A DNA stretch of 64,000 nucleotides from Nocardioides sambongensis (GTDB lineage: Bacteria; Actinomycetota; Actinomycetes; Propionibacteriales; Nocardioidaceae), in contig NZ_CP041091.1 of the NCBI RefSeq assembly GCF_006494815.1, positions 3,238,501 to 3,302,500 on the forward strand. The letters run 5' to 3'. Below are positions 52,984-63,095 of the stretch, one piece after another. Both the position numbers and the translations under genes were made by a program. The notes below the pieces were generated by a model. It saw nothing but the letters and a program-made list of their open reading frames with translations, was not told the DNA's origin and made no database searches. The number at the start of each line of letters is the position of its first letter. The stretch's first letter is position 1.

Positions 52984-54250
52984 GGGTCACCGGCCTCAGC
53001 ACCTCGGCGCCAGCCATGTAGGGCCGCAGCGCGACCGGCACGGTGACCGAGCCGTCCTCGTTCTGGTGGGTCTCCAGGATCGCCACGATCGCGCGGGGGA
53101 TCGCGGTGAGCGTGCCGTTGAGGGTGGCCACCGGGGTGGTGCGGCCCTCGTCGTTGCGGGTGCGCACGTCGAGGCGGCGCGCCTGGAACTCGGTGCAGTT
53201 GGAGGTCGAGGTGAGTTCGCGGTACTTGCCCTGGGTGGGGATCCACGCCTCGCAGTCGAACTTGCGGATCGCGCTGAGGCCGAGGTCGCCGGCAGCGGTG
53301 TCGATCACCCGGTAGGCGAGCTCGAGCTTGTCGAGGAACTCCTTCTCCCAGGCCAGCAACCGCTCGTGCTCGGCGTAGGACTCCTCGAGCGTGGTGTAGA
53401 CGAACATCTCGACCTTGTCGAACCAGTGCACCCGGATGATGCCGCGGGTGTCCTTGCCGTGCGAGCCGGCCTCCTTGCGGAAGCACGGGCTCATCGCGGC
53501 GTAGCGCAGCGGCAGCGCGGCCGGGTCCAGGATCTCGTCGGAGTGGTAGGCCGCCATCGCGACCTCCGAGGTGCCCACGAGGTACATGTCCTCGCCCTCG
53601 ATCCGGTAGACGTCGTCGGCGGCCTGGCCGAGGAAGCCGGTGCCCTCCATCGCCCGCGGCTTGACCAGCGACGGTGCGATCACCTGGGTGAAGCCGGCCT
53701 CGCGGGCCTGGTCCATGGCCAGGTTGACCAGGGCCAGCTCGAGCTGGGCGCCGACGCCGGTGAGGAAGTAGAAGCGCGAGCCGGAGACCTTGGCCCCCCG
53801 CTCGAGGTCGATCGCTCCCAGCATCCTGCCGAGCTCGACGTGATCGCGCGGGGTGAAGTCGAACTCGCGCGGAGTGCCCACGTGCTCGAGCACGGTGAAG
53901 TCGTCCTCGCCACCCGCCGGCGCCTCGTCGGCGGCGATGTTGGGGATCGACGTGATCGCGGCGTCCCAGGCCTCCTCGGCGGCGCCCTGGGCCGCCTCGG
54001 CCGCCTTCACCTCGGCGGCCAGCTGCTTGACCTGGGCCAGCAGGGCCTGCTTCTCCTCGCCCTGGGCCTGGGCGACCTGCTTGCCCATCGCCTTCTGCTC
54101 GGCGCGCTTGGTCTCGAACTCGGCGATCGCCGCGCGGCGCGCGGAGTCGGCCTCGAGCGCCACGTCCACCACGCCGGCGGAGAGCCCGCGCTTGGCCTGG
54201 GCGGCGCGGACGCGGTCGGGCTCGTCACGGAGGATGCGCGGGTCGATCAT
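52976..54250 (-). CDS. serS: Serine-tRNA ligase
   Basis: The 424-residue class II synthetase has the N-terminal tRNA-binding coiled coil (about 25-110). The motif 2 region is [34 protein letters not shown] in pieces, with serine-binding [10 protein letters not shown] and [22 protein letters not shown]. Motif 3 reads [18 protein letters not shown]. It charges tRNA-Ser in the cytoplasm. ATG 54250 gives the standard [15 protein letters not shown] start. Confidence 0.97.
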   Translation of the reverse strand: MIDPRILRDEPDRVRAAQAKRGLSAGVVDVALEADSARRAAIAEFETKRAEQKAMGKQVAQAQGEEKQALLAQVKQLAAEVKAAEAAQGAAEEAWDAAITSIPNIAADEAPAGGEDDFTVLEHVGTPREFDFTPRDHVELGRMLGAIDLERGAKVSGSRFYFLTGVGAQLELALVNLAMDQAREAGFTQVIAPSLVKPRAMEGTGFLGQAADDVYRIEGEDMYLVGTSEVAMAAYHSDEILDPAALPLRYAAMSPCFRKEAGSHGKDTRGIIRVHWFDKVEMFVYTTLEESYAEHERLLAWEKEFLDKLELAYRVIDTAAGDLGLSAIRKFDCEAWIPTQGKYRELTSTSNCTEFQARRLDVRTRNDEGRTTPVATLNGTLTAIPRAIVAILETHQNEDGSVTVPVALRPYMAGAEVLRPVTRG

Positions 54251-54443
54251 GCGAGGAAGATTATCGGGAGGGCCCGACGCCGACCGATTCGCGGCCGATC
54301 GGGACCTTGGTCCCGGATCCGTCCGGGAGGCGGGATGGCGCCGCTGCCGGCAGTGCGACTGCACTAGCGTCCACGAGTTCGCGCGGCCCTGTCGGGAGGT
54401 CCGTCCGCCACGACGCATCGTCGCCCAGCCCCGAGGACCTCCC

Positions 54444-56906
54444 GTGCCGCACACCTCGCGCATGTTCCGCGCCGTCCTGGCCCCCTTGCTCGCCGCCGCG
54501 ATCGCGCTCGGCGCCCTCGTCGCGACGAGTCCTGCTGCGCACGCGGCGGACCCGGACGACTCGGCGGATCCGGCGTCCTTTGCCGACGACTTCGAGCGCC
54601 CCGACTCCGGCGACCTCGGCCCGAAGTGGACCGTGCCGGACCCGGTCGGGGCGGGGCTCAGCATCGAGGACGGCGCGCTGGTGCGCCACGGCGCGGGTCA
54701 GGGGCACGCCGAGTCGGTGAACGCCGCGGCCCTCGGGCAGATGATCCGGTTCGACTTCGAGTTCGAGCCGGGGGCGCCGTCCACGTTGGGGGTCAGCTTC
54801 ACCATCACCAACCACGCCCCCGCGTTCTATGCCCTTCGTGACACCGACGGTGACGGTCGCGCGGACGTGTATGGGATTTCTTTTTACTCCATGCCGTCCT
54901 ACTGGCGGCCGATGCCCGAGCCCATCGGCTCCGGCAGCATCCTCGCGGGGACGACCGACACGGGTGGAGTCCAGACCAGGGTGGTGCAGCGGGGAGCCCT
55001 CGACTTCCGTCATGGCGTCGTCTTCGGCAGTGGGACATCGAGCCCTGACGCCACGGTGGGGCTGGGTGTCCGGCTCACCGCTGGTGTGAAGGTCGCGGCG
55101 GTGGGGAGCACGAAGATTCCGAACACGGTGGCCTTCACCACGACCGCACCCGACGACCTGGGGGTGGGCGAGACCTATGTGGCCGCCGCGTCCGGTTCCG
55201 GTGACCGTGCCGCCACGGTGACGTCGGCCACCCCGGCCACCTGCACGGTCGCCGGCAGCACGGTGAGAGCGGTGGCGCCCGGTCTCTGCACAGTGACCGC
55301 GTTCGCGTACGGCTCCGATTTCGTCGCGAACGGCACGGCCACCCAGAGCTTCACGGTGGTCAAGGCCCGCTCCAACGCGATCACCTTCACCAGCCCCTCC
55401 CCGGTCCCTGCCCTCGTCGGCGACACCCACACCCTGTCCGCCACCGCCGAGTCCGGCGCCGCGGTCACCTTCGCCAGCACCACCCCGTCGGTGTGCACGG
55501 TGACCGACGACGAGGTGAACGACGACAGGGTCGACCTGGTCGCTGCGGGCCGCTGCAGCATCACCGCCACCAGCCCGGCGACCGGCACGCACCCCGCGGC
55601 CACCCCGGCGATCCAGGCCTTCGACGTCACCCGGGTGCCGGTCATGCTGACGCTCACCTCCACCTCCACTGCCCCGACCTACGGCGAGCAGTTCGACGTG
55701 ACCGCGACCGTCGCCAGCGACCAGGCCGACCTGGACGGCCGGGTGGACTTCACCGTCAACGGCGTCGTCGTCCCGGTCGCCGTCGAGGACGGCGAGGCGA
55801 CCCTCGCCGACCTGACGTTGCCGGCCGGGACCCACCGGCTGACCGCCGGCTACGTCCCGACCGACGAGGTCCGGTACGACCGCGCGGACGACCACCTCGA
55901 CCTGACGGTGGCCAAGGCCGCCACCACCACCTCGGTCGCGCTCGACACCGCGGGGGCCGCCGCCACGGTCGCCACGGACGCGACCCACGGCGAGGACCCC
56001 ACCGGCACGGTCGACTTCCTGGTCGACGGCACCCCGGCCGGCACCGCCACGCTGGTCGACGGCACCGCCACCCTGGCCACCTCGATCCCCGCCGGGGCCA
56101 CGGTCGCCGCCTCCTACTCCGGCGACGCCTCCTACACACCCTCGTCGGGATCCATCCTCCGGTCGGCGCCGACGATCACCGCGACCGTGCACTCCTCGCG
56201 CCAGCGCGACGGCTGGCGCCGCGGACCGGTGAGGGTCACCTTCACCTGCACGGCCGGCAGCGCCACCGCGACGCTGGCCGAGCCGTGCCCGGCCCCGGTC
56301 ACCGTCCGCCGCCACGGGCGCCACGAGATCACCCGCTCGATCACCACCACCGACGGCGCCGTCGCCACCACCACCGCCCAGTTCGCCCTCGACGCCCGCC
56401 GGCCCCGGGTCCGGTTCACCGACCTGCGCGACGGACAGGTGTTCCTGGGCGGGCTGCCGCGACCCGAGGTGGTCGACCGCGACGCCGGGTCGGGAGTGGC
56501 GCGGGTCCGGGTACGTCGTACCGCACTGCGCGGGGACCGGGTCCGGGTCACCGCGACCGCGACCGACCGCGTCGGCCTCAGCTCACGGGCCTCGGTGGTC
56601 GTCCACGTCCCCCGGTACGGCGTCCTCGGGGCACCCTTCCGCGACGGCCGGTGGCAGCTGCGCCGCGGGCGCTCCTACACCGTGGTCGCCCTCTCCGAGC
56701 AGCGACCCCGCTACGTCTACGCCGGCTACCAGCACCGCCGACCGGTCGGCGGCAACGTGCCCTTCCAGCGCGCCGGCCGACAGTCCGGGCTGCCGCGGTG
56801 GACGTTCGGGGTGTCGATGGACCGGGCCATGCCGCTCGGCCCGTGGAGCCTCGGCGTCCGGGACCGCGGCCGGCTGCACGACGTACCGATCCGGCTGACC
56901 CGCTAG
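54444..56906 (+). CDS. Secreted Ig-like repeat protein
   Basis: The 820-residue protein has a signal peptide ([29 protein letters not shown]) and a lectin/laminin-G-like N-terminal domain ([17 protein letters not shown]). Next come two Big-type Ig repeats (residues about 220-390, with the pattern [14 protein letters not shown]) and two Big_3_5-like repeats (about 400-570, [15 protein letters not shown] and [16 protein letters not shown]). The C-terminal region is rich in arginine and beta strands ([24 protein letters not shown]). GTG 54444 is preferred because GAGG lies at the right distance; ATG 54462 is possible. No sorting signal is seen, so it is probably released or bound through its lectin-like domain. 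Confidence 0.8.
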   Translation: MPHTSRMFRAVLAPLLAAAIALGALVATSPAAHAADPDDSADPASFADDFERPDSGDLGPKWTVPDPVGAGLSIEDGALVRHGAGQGHAESVNAAALGQMIRFDFEFEPGAPSTLGVSFTITNHAPAFYALRDTDGDGRADVYGISFYSMPSYWRPMPEPIGSGSILAGTTDTGGVQTRVVQRGALDFRHGVVFGSGTSSPDATVGLGVRLTAGVKVAAVGSTKIPNTVAFTTTAPDDLGVGETYVAAASGSGDRAATVTSATPATCTVAGSTVRAVAPGLCTVTAFAYGSDFVANGTATQSFTVVKARSNAITFTSPSPVPALVGDTHTLSATAESGAAVTFASTTPSVCTVTDDEVNDDRVDLVAAGRCSITATSPATGTHPAATPAIQAFDVTRVPVMLTLTSTSTAPTYGEQFDVTATVASDQADLDGRVDFTVNGVVVPVAVEDGEATLADLTLPAGTHRLTAGYVPTDEVRYDRADDHLDLTVAKAATTTSVALDTAGAAATVATDATHGEDPTGTVDFLVDGTPAGTATLVDGTATLATSIPAGATVAASYSGDASYTPSSGSILRSAPTITATVHSSRQRDGWRRGPVRVTFTCTAGSATATLAEPCPAPVTVRRHGRHEITRSITTTDGAVATTTAQFALDARRPRVRFTDLRDGQVFLGGLPRPEVVDRDAGSGVARVRVRRTALRGDRVRVTATATDRVGLSSRASVVVHVPRYGVLGAPFRDGRWQLRRGRSYTVVALSEQRPRYVYAGYQHRRPVGGNVPFQRAGRQSGLPRWTFGVSMDRAMPLGPWSLGVRDRGRLHDVPIRLTR

Positions 56907-56916
56907 GAGACTTGTC

Positions 56917-57903
56917 CTAGAAGAGGGCGACCTTCTCGGGCGCCGGGAAGAGCTCGTCCAGCTCGGCCAGGTCGTCGGGCGTCGGGGTCCAGGCGGTGGC
57001 GGCGGCGTTCGCCTCGATCTGCTCGGGACGGGTGGCGCCCGCGATCACGCTCGCCACCGGTTCCTGGGCCAGCAGCCAGCCGATCGCGACCGCGACCCCG
57101 TCGATGCCCCGCTCCTCGGCGAAGCGGCCGTAGGCCTTCATCCGCGGTGAGACGGCCTCGGTCAGCAGGTGCTGGCGGGTGGTCGAGAGCCGGGTGCCCT
57201 CGGCCGCCTCGCCGGAGGCGTACTTGCCGGTGAGCAGCCCGTTGGCGAGCGGGAAGTAGGGCAGCACGCCGAGGCCGAACGTGCGGCTCGCCGGCAGCAC
57301 CTCCAGCTCGGCGCGACGGTCGAGCAGGTTGTAGTGGTTCTGGCTGGAGACGAACCGCTCGGCGCCGAGCTCGCGGGCGACGTACTCGGCCTGCGCGATC
57401 TGCCAGCCGGCCTGGTTGGAGTGGCCGACGTAGCGGACCTTGCCGGCGCGCACCAGCTCGTCGAGCGCGGCGATGGTCTCCTCGATCGGGGTGGCCGGGT
57501 CGGGGGTGTGGAACTGGTAGAGGTCGATGTGGTCGGTGCCCAGCCGGCGCAGCGACGCCTCGACGGCGGTCCGGATGTAGCGCCGCGAACCTCGCGCGCC
57601 GAAGTCCGGCCCGTTGGCGCCGGCCATGTCCATGCCGAACTTCGTCGCCACCACCGCCTCGTCGCGGCGCGACCCGAGCGCCCGGCCCAGGCGCTCCTCG
57701 GCCAGGCCCGGGGCTGCGCCGTAGATGTCGGCGCAGTCGAAGAGAGTGATGCCCGCGTCCAGGGCGGCTCCGACCAGCCGGTCGCTGCCCTCCTGGCTCT
57801 CGCTCGCGGCGCCCCGCCGGCCGAGCACGTTGCAGCCCAGCCCGACGGCGGAGACCGCGAGACCGGAGCGACCGAGGCGACGCAGCGCAGGGGTGTGGCT
57901 CAT
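56917..57903 (-). CDS. Aldo/keto reductase
   Basis: The 328-residue TIM-barrel reductase has the catalytic D-Y-K-H set in LFDCADIYGAAPGLAEERLG, VATKFGMDM and DLYQFHTPDPATPIEET, and the NADPH-binding SVIAGATRPEQIEAN. It belongs to the potassium-channel beta/YajO-like branch. It starts at ATG 57903, divergent from the PAP2-kinase gene, and is convergent with the Ig-repeat gene. Confidence 0.92.
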   Translation of the reverse strand: MSHTPALRRLGRSGLAVSAVGLGCNVLGRRGAASESQEGSDRLVGAALDAGITLFDCADIYGAAPGLAEERLGRALGSRRDEAVVATKFGMDMAGANGPDFGARGSRRYIRTAVEASLRRLGTDHIDLYQFHTPDPATPIEETIAALDELVRAGKVRYVGHSNQAGWQIAQAEYVARELGAERFVSSQNHYNLLDRRAELEVLPASRTFGLGVLPYFPLANGLLTGKYASGEAAEGTRLSTTRQHLLTEAVSPRMKAYGRFAEERGIDGVAVAIGWLLAQEPVASVIAGATRPEQIEANAAATAWTPTPDDLAELDELFPAPEKVALF

Positions 57904-57972
57904 GGCACCGACGCTACGCCGCGTGGCCACGACGGCACGGGCCGGGCCGGGGTGGTGCTCTATCCTCGCGAC

Positions 57973-59550
57973 GTGCTGGACCGTCCTCGTCGTACTCCCC
58001 TGCTCGTCGGCCTCGGCTGCCTCGTCGCGTTCGCGGTGCTGACCGCCGGAGTGCTCGCCGAGTGGACCTGGCTGGTCGACCTCGACCACCGCGGCGAGCC
58101 GGCCCGCGCCTGGGCGCTGGACGACCGCGGCCTGCTGGACGTGCTGCACTTCGTCGAGGTCGCCTTCGGCACCATCGCGATGACGATCTACACCGTCGTG
58201 CTGGCGGCGGCGATGGCGATCAAGGGACACCGGCGCGCGGTGGTGCTGATCATCGCGGTGATGGTCGCCTGCTCGGCCGCCACCACCGGACTCAAGCTGC
58301 TCGTCGGTCGCGAGCGTCCCGACTGGCAGTCGACCGACTTCCTGCTGCACAACAACGCCTTCCCCTCCGGCCACGCCTCCTCGATCACGGCCCTGGGCGG
58401 CCTGGTCCTGGTCCTGGTCACCATGCTGGTACGTCGCGCCAGCATCCGCCGGCTCACCTGGGTGCTGGTCGTGCTGGTCGTCGCCCTGGTCTCGGCCGAC
58501 CGGGTGCTGCTGGGCCGTCACTACCCCTCCGACGTGGTGGGCGGGATCCTGCTCGGCGCGGCGACGGTGCTGATCGGGGTGGCGATCTACAGCCCGCTGC
58601 CCCGCAGCCACGCGGCGAAGGCGGCCCCGCTGCCCGACCCGCTGCCGTCCGCCCGGCGGCTCGCGGTGGTGCTCAACCCGATCAAGGTGGAGTCCGTCGA
58701 GGCGTTCCAGGCGCTGGTGACCTCGATGGCGGTCGAAGCCGGCTGGTCCGCCCCGAGCTGGCACTTCACCACCGTCGAGGACCCCGGCAAGGGCCAGGCG
58801 CACCAGGCGGCCGTCCAGGGCTCGGACCTGGTCATCGTGTGCGGCGGCGACGGCACCGTCCGCGAGGTGTGCGCCGAGCTCGCCGGGACGGGCGTCCCGG
58901 TCGGCATCGTCCCGGCCGGCACCGGCAACCTGCTCGCCCGCAACCTCGACATCCCGCTGTTCATCCGCGCCGCGATCGACATCGCGCTGACCGGTCAGGA
59001 CCGCGCCATCGACATGGTCGCCGTCTCCGGGGACGACCTGGAGTCCACGCACTTCCTGGTGATGGCCGGGATGGGGTTCGACGCGGCGATCATGGAGGGG
59101 GTCAACGAGGACATCAAGAAGAAGGTCGGCTCGCTGGCCTACGTGCTCTCCGGGCTGAAGTCGCTGATGTTCCCGGCGATGAAGCTGGAGGTCTCCGTCG
59201 ACGACGAGCCGTTCACCCGGCACCGGGCCCGCACCTGCGTGATCGGCAACGTCGGCAGCCTGCAGGGCGGGATGATGCTGCTGCCCGATGCCAGCATCGA
59301 CGACGGCCAGCTGGACGTGGTGCTCCTCTACCCGCGCCGGTTCCTCTCCTGGATCCCGCTGGTGGTCCGGGTGATCACCCGGCGCGAGAAGCGGGCCGGG
59401 GAGTCGCTGGCCCGGATGACCGGCCGGAAGGTCGTCGTACGGGCGTCGGCGGAGGTGCCCCGGCAGCTCGACGGTGACATCGTCGGCGCCGGTCGCGAGC
59501 TGACCATGGAGTGCATCCACGGACGGCTGCTGGTGCGGGTGCCGCGCTGA
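57973..59550 (+). CDS. PAP2 phosphatase fused to diacylglycerol kinase
   Basis: A 525-residue two-domain protein. Residues about 1-210 are a PAP2 membrane phosphatase with the motifs KLLVGRERPDW, AFPSGHASS and ADRVLLGRHYPSDV. Residues about 225-525 are a DAGK/LCB5-like lipid kinase with VVLNPIKVESVEAF, CGGDGTVREVCAELAG and GIVPAGTGNLLARNLDIP. It could dephosphorylate one lipid phosphate and phosphorylate another at the membrane. The fusion is known in actinobacteria. It starts at GTG 57973. Confidence 0.92.
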   Translation: MLDRPRRTPLLVGLGCLVAFAVLTAGVLAEWTWLVDLDHRGEPARAWALDDRGLLDVLHFVEVAFGTIAMTIYTVVLAAAMAIKGHRRAVVLIIAVMVACSAATTGLKLLVGRERPDWQSTDFLLHNNAFPSGHASSITALGGLVLVLVTMLVRRASIRRLTWVLVVLVVALVSADRVLLGRHYPSDVVGGILLGAATVLIGVAIYSPLPRSHAAKAAPLPDPLPSARRLAVVLNPIKVESVEAFQALVTSMAVEAGWSAPSWHFTTVEDPGKGQAHQAAVQGSDLVIVCGGDGTVREVCAELAGTGVPVGIVPAGTGNLLARNLDIPLFIRAAIDIALTGQDRAIDMVAVSGDDLESTHFLVMAGMGFDAAIMEGVNEDIKKKVGSLAYVLSGLKSLMFPAMKLEVSVDDEPFTRHRARTCVIGNVGSLQGGMMLLPDASIDDGQLDVVLLYPRRFLSWIPLVVRVITRREKRAGESLARMTGRKVVVRASAEVPRQLDGDIVGAGRELTMECIHGRLLVRVPR

Positions 59551-59560
59551 CCCCCGTGGG

Positions 59561-59956
59561 TCAGAGGCGCGCCATCCGGGCGTGCGCGACGGCCTCGGAC
59601 TCCTCCGGGGAGAGCTCCTGCTCGCTGGACCAGCCGACGACGGACTTGGTGTAGGTCCGTGACTCGTTGCGACCGCGGATGGAGCTGAGCACCACCCCGT
59701 CGCCGCCGTCGTCGAGCAGCGCCAGCGACCAGGACAGCCGGCCGCCCATCTCCTCGAAGGCGTCGTAGCGGATCACCGCGAGGTGGCGCAGCGCCCCCTT
59801 CGCCTCGGCCCGCAGCGCCGCCACCTCCGCCCGCAGACCCGGTACGTCGGCGGGCAGGTCGTGATCGGGACGCCGGCGCGACCACCGGTCGACGAGCACC
59901 AGTGCGAGCGCCGCGGCGGCGAGGACGACGGCGATGCCCGCCAGCAAGAGCTCCAT
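59561..59956 (-). CDS. DUF4446 family protein
   Basis: The 131-residue protein has one N-terminal membrane helix (LLLAGIAVVLAAAALALVLVDRWS), a short coiled coil (LRAEVAALRAEAKG) and the DUF4446 core (ALRHLAVIRYDAFEEMGGRLSWSLALLDDGGDGVVLSSIRGRNESRTYTK in pieces). The function is unknown. It starts at ATG 59956 and is convergent with the PAP2-kinase gene. Confidence 0.85.
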   Translation of the reverse strand: MELLLAGIAVVLAAAALALVLVDRWSRRRPDHDLPADVPGLRAEVAALRAEAKGALRHLAVIRYDAFEEMGGRLSWSLALLDDGGDGVVLSSIRGRNESRTYTKSVVGWSSEQELSPEESEAVAHARMARL

Positions 59957-60065
59957 GGCGCCAAGGTAGTTCGCGCGGGTGCCCGGGCTCCTGAACGGGG
60001 CCGTGTGTCGGAACCGGGTATGCGTGCTCAGGCGCCGCCGCCGGTCCGCGACGAGCGTGGTCGCC

Positions 60066-60479
60066 ATGCTGATCTGCGCTCGCGTCCTGAACGTCCTGAT
60101 GCTGCTGCTCGGGGTGTCCCTGGCCCTGCTCGGCGCCGGCACCGCGCTGCTCGCCGGCGCCCGCCTGGGCGCGACCTCGGGCACCGGCTGGGACGGTGTG
60201 GTGGTCGTCCTCGGCCTGGCCGCGGCCCTTCCCGGGGTCTGGCTGGCCGGGTGCGCCGGAGCCGCCGCGGCCCGCTGGCGGCGCCGGCCGAGCACGGCCG
60301 TGCTGCTGGCCGCGCTGGGTCCCGGGCTGCTCGGCGGGATGCTGCTCTTCTCCGGCCTGGTCGGCGGGCTCGGGGTGGTGGCGCTGCCGTTCGCGGCCCT
60401 CTTCCTGGCGTTGACCGTGGTGCCGGCGAGCGCCTACGCGGGGCTGGAGACGCCGGTCCGGCTCGGCCCACTACCCTGA
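60066..60479 (+). CDS. Small membrane protein of unknown function
   Basis: The 137-residue protein has four hydrophobic segments (VLNVLMLLLGVSLALLGAG, VVVVLGLAAALPGVWLAGC, VLLAALGPGLLGGMLLF, VVALPFAALFLALTVV). No motif is recognised. ATG 60066 is the best start; longer frames add a basic leader. Its stop lies four bases before pheA. Confidence 0.65.
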   Translation: MLICARVLNVLMLLLGVSLALLGAGTALLAGARLGATSGTGWDGVVVVLGLAAALPGVWLAGCAGAAAARWRRRPSTAVLLAALGPGLLGGMLLFSGLVGGLGVVALPFAALFLALTVVPASAYAGLETPVRLGPLP

Positions 60480-60483
60480 GCGC

Positions 60484-61325
60484 ATGCCCCGCATCGCCTA
60501 CCAGGGGAACCCGGCGCGAACTCCGCGATCGTCTGCATGCAGCACTACCCGGACTGGGAGGCGGTGCCCTGCGCCTCGTTCGAGGACGTGTTCGCGGCGA
60601 TGACCACCGGGGCCGCCGAGCTGGCGATGATCCCGATCGACAACTCGATCGCCGGCCGGGTCGCCGACATCCACCACTTCCTGCCCGGCTCCGGGCTGCA
60701 CATCATCGGTGAGCACTACCTGCGCATCCAGTTCATGCTGATGGCCGTCCCGGACGCCTCGCTGGACACGATCAGGACGGTGCACAGCCACGTGCACGCG
60801 CTGGGCCAGTGCCGCAAGGTGATCCGCGAGCTCGGCCTCACCCCGATCATCTCCGGCGACACCGCCGGCGCCGCCCGCGAGGTGGCCGAGGCCGCCGACC
60901 CGACCCAGGCTTCGATCTCGCCGCCGTTGGCGGCGGAGACCTACGGGCTGCGGATCCTGCGCGAGGACGTCGAGGACGAGGACCACAACACCACCCGCTT
61001 CGTGGTGCTCTCCCGCGACTTCGTGCAGGCCCCTGCCGGCAACGGCCCGGTGGTGACCACCTTCGTGTTCAACGTGCGCAACATCCCGGCCGCGCTCTAC
61101 AAGGCGCTCGGCGGCTTCGCCACCAACGGCATCAACATGACCAAGCTGGAGAGCTACATGGTCGGCGGCGAGTTCGTCGCCACCCAGTTCCTCGCCGAGG
61201 TCGACGGACACCCGGACGACCCGCCGCTGGCCCGGGCCCTGGAGGAGCTGCACTTCTTCACCACCGAGGTGAAGATCCTGGGCGTCTATCCCGCCGACCC
61301 GTTCCGCGCCGACCACCGGGGCTGA
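60484..61325 (+). pseudogene. pheA: Prephenate dehydratase, one frameshift as sequenced
   Basis: ATG 60484 starts MPRIAYQG, the normal PheA N-terminus. The frame is lost at the G4 run 60504-60507 and resumes one base out as MQHYPDWEAVPCASFEDVF. All later motifs are intact: the catalytic T-R-F (NTTRFVVLS), IPIDNSIAGRV, and the ACT domain with GALYKALGGFA-type and NMTKLESYMVG segments (here AALYKALGG, NGINMTKLES). One added G gives about 280 residues. It makes phenylpyruvate from prephenate for phenylalanine synthesis and is feedback-controlled by its ACT domain. Loss of this gene would cause auxotrophy, so a sequencing error is likely. Confidence 0.87.
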
Positions 61326-61396
61326 GCCTCGGGGCGTCGGGTGGGCGTCGGCGGCGGGGTGGCCGGATCCACCCCGGACCCACCTAGAGTCGCCCC

Positions 61397-62646
61397 ATGA
61401 CGCACCAGGTGACGCCTCAGGCCGGCGTGGACAGTGAGGTCGGTCGACTCCGCACGGTGATGCTGCACCGGCCGGGGCCGGAGCTCCAGCGGCTGACCCC
61501 GCGCAACAACGACCGCCTGCTCTTCGACGGCATCCCGTGGGTGACCCGCGCCCAGGAGGAGCACGACGCCTTCGCCGAGGCGCTGCGCGACCGGGACGTC
61601 GAGGTGCTCTACCTGACCGAGCTGCTGACCCAGACCCTCGCCGACGCGGAGGCACGCACGGTCGCGGTCGAGACCGCGTTGACCGGCAGCGGCGGACTGG
61701 ACCTGGGGACACCGTCCGCGGCCGGCTGCACGCGTTCCTCGACGACGCCACCCCCGAGGAGCTCACGCTCCACCTGACTGCCGGGGTGCGCAACGACGAG
61801 CTCCGGGCCGCGGTCGGGCCGAGCGCCAGCTCGCTGGTCACCACGCTGATGCCGGACGACTGGTTCCTGGTCGAGCCGCTGCCGAACCTGCTCTTCACCC
61901 GCGACTCCTCGGTCTGGTTGCCCGACCGGGTCGCGATCACCTCGCTGGCGATGCCGGCCCGCAAGCGGGAGACCCAGCTGACCGAGCTGATCTACCGGTT
62001 CCACCCGCGCTTCGCCGACGTCGCCCGCAGCCACGGCCACCGGCTGGAGCACGTCGAGGGCGGCGACGTACTGCTGCTGGCGCCCGGCGTGATCGCGGTC
62101 GGCGTCGGTGAGCGGACCACACCGGCGGGGGCCGAGCGGCTGGCCCGCCAGGTCTTCGAGGACGGTCTGGCGCACACCCTGCTGGTGGTGCCGATCGCCC
62201 AGGAGCGCGCCACCATGCACCTGGACACGGTCTGCACGATGGTCGACGTGGACAAGGTGGTGATGTACCCGAACATCGCGGACACCCTCACCGCCTACGC
62301 GGTCACCGCCGCGGACGGGTACGGCGAGGGCAGCCTGCGGCTGGACGTCGCCGACCCCGAGCCGTTCCTGGTGGCGGCGGCGCGGGCGATGCGGATCGAC
62401 CGGCTGGAGCTGATCGACACCGGCCTGGACGCGGTCACCGCCGAGCGCGAGCAGTGGGACGACGGCAACAACACGCTCGCGCTGGCCCCGCGCCTGGCGG
62501 TCGCCTACGAGCGCAACGTCGAGACCAACGCGCGGCTCGAGGACGCGGGCATCGAGGTGGTCCGGATCTCCGGCTCCGAGCTCGGCTCGGGCCGGGGAGG
62601 TCCCCGGTGCATGAGCTGCCCGATCCGCCGGGACCCACTGCCGTGA
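61397..62646 (+). pseudogene. arcA: Arginine deiminase, one frameshift as sequenced
   Basis: The N-terminal part ([35 protein letters not shown] in pieces) reads from ATG 61397 to [10 protein letters not shown]. It breaks at the G4 run 61705-61708 and resumes one base out as [17 protein letters not shown]. The rest has [23 protein letters not shown] and the nucleophile cysteine in [15 protein letters not shown]. With one G restored it is about 416 residues, the family's length. It hydrolyses arginine to citrulline and ammonia. No other arc genes are adjacent. Confidence 0.87.
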
Positions 62647-62692
62647 GGAGCCACTGCCGTGACCTGACGCCGGGGCGCGGCGTTGTCCCGGC

Positions 62693-63061
62693 ATGAGCAC
62701 GTTCTTCGAGCACTTCACCCCCACCGAGATCGCCCGGATCAGCGGCGCGGGCCGGCGGGTCAAGCTCCCGCAGGGCTGGTCGCCGATCTGGGAGGACACC
62801 CCGGCCGACAAGGCCTACATCATCCTGTCCGGCACCGCGTCCATCCGCCGCGACGGCGAGGAGATCGCCCAGCTCGGGGCGGGCGACATCGTCGGTGAGG
62901 CCGCGATCGTGGGTCAGCGGCTGCGCAACGCGAGCGTGGTGGCGCTGACCCCGCTGGAGACGATCCATCTGACCGACGAGACACTGCGCGAACTCGACAA
63001 GGACATGCCGTCGTTCCACGACGCGCTGGTCGAGGTGGCCCGGTCGCGGGTCTCCGGCTGA
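62693..63061 (+). CDS. Stand-alone cyclic-nucleotide-binding domain protein
   Basis: The 122-residue protein is a single CRP-like beta-roll (VKLPQGWSPIWEDTPADKAYIILSGTASIRRDGEEIAQLGAGDIVGEAAIVGQ in pieces) without a DNA-binding domain. The phosphate-binding cassette G-D-I-V-G-E-A-A-I is present, but the arginine expected after it is not obvious. It may bind cAMP or be a scaffold. It starts at ATG 62693. Confidence 0.8.
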   Translation: MSTFFEHFTPTEIARISGAGRRVKLPQGWSPIWEDTPADKAYIILSGTASIRRDGEEIAQLGAGDIVGEAAIVGQRLRNASVVALTPLETIHLTDETLRELDKDMPSFHDALVEVARSRVSG

Positions 63062-63095
63062 GCCGCTGCCCCCACCCTCGCGGGGCGGGGCCGGG

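Noticed and set aside
61397..61777. Arginine deiminase as a truncated, dead gene
   Set aside because: The rest of the protein, including the nucleophile cysteine, follows in the next frame after a single missing G, so a sequence error is more likely.
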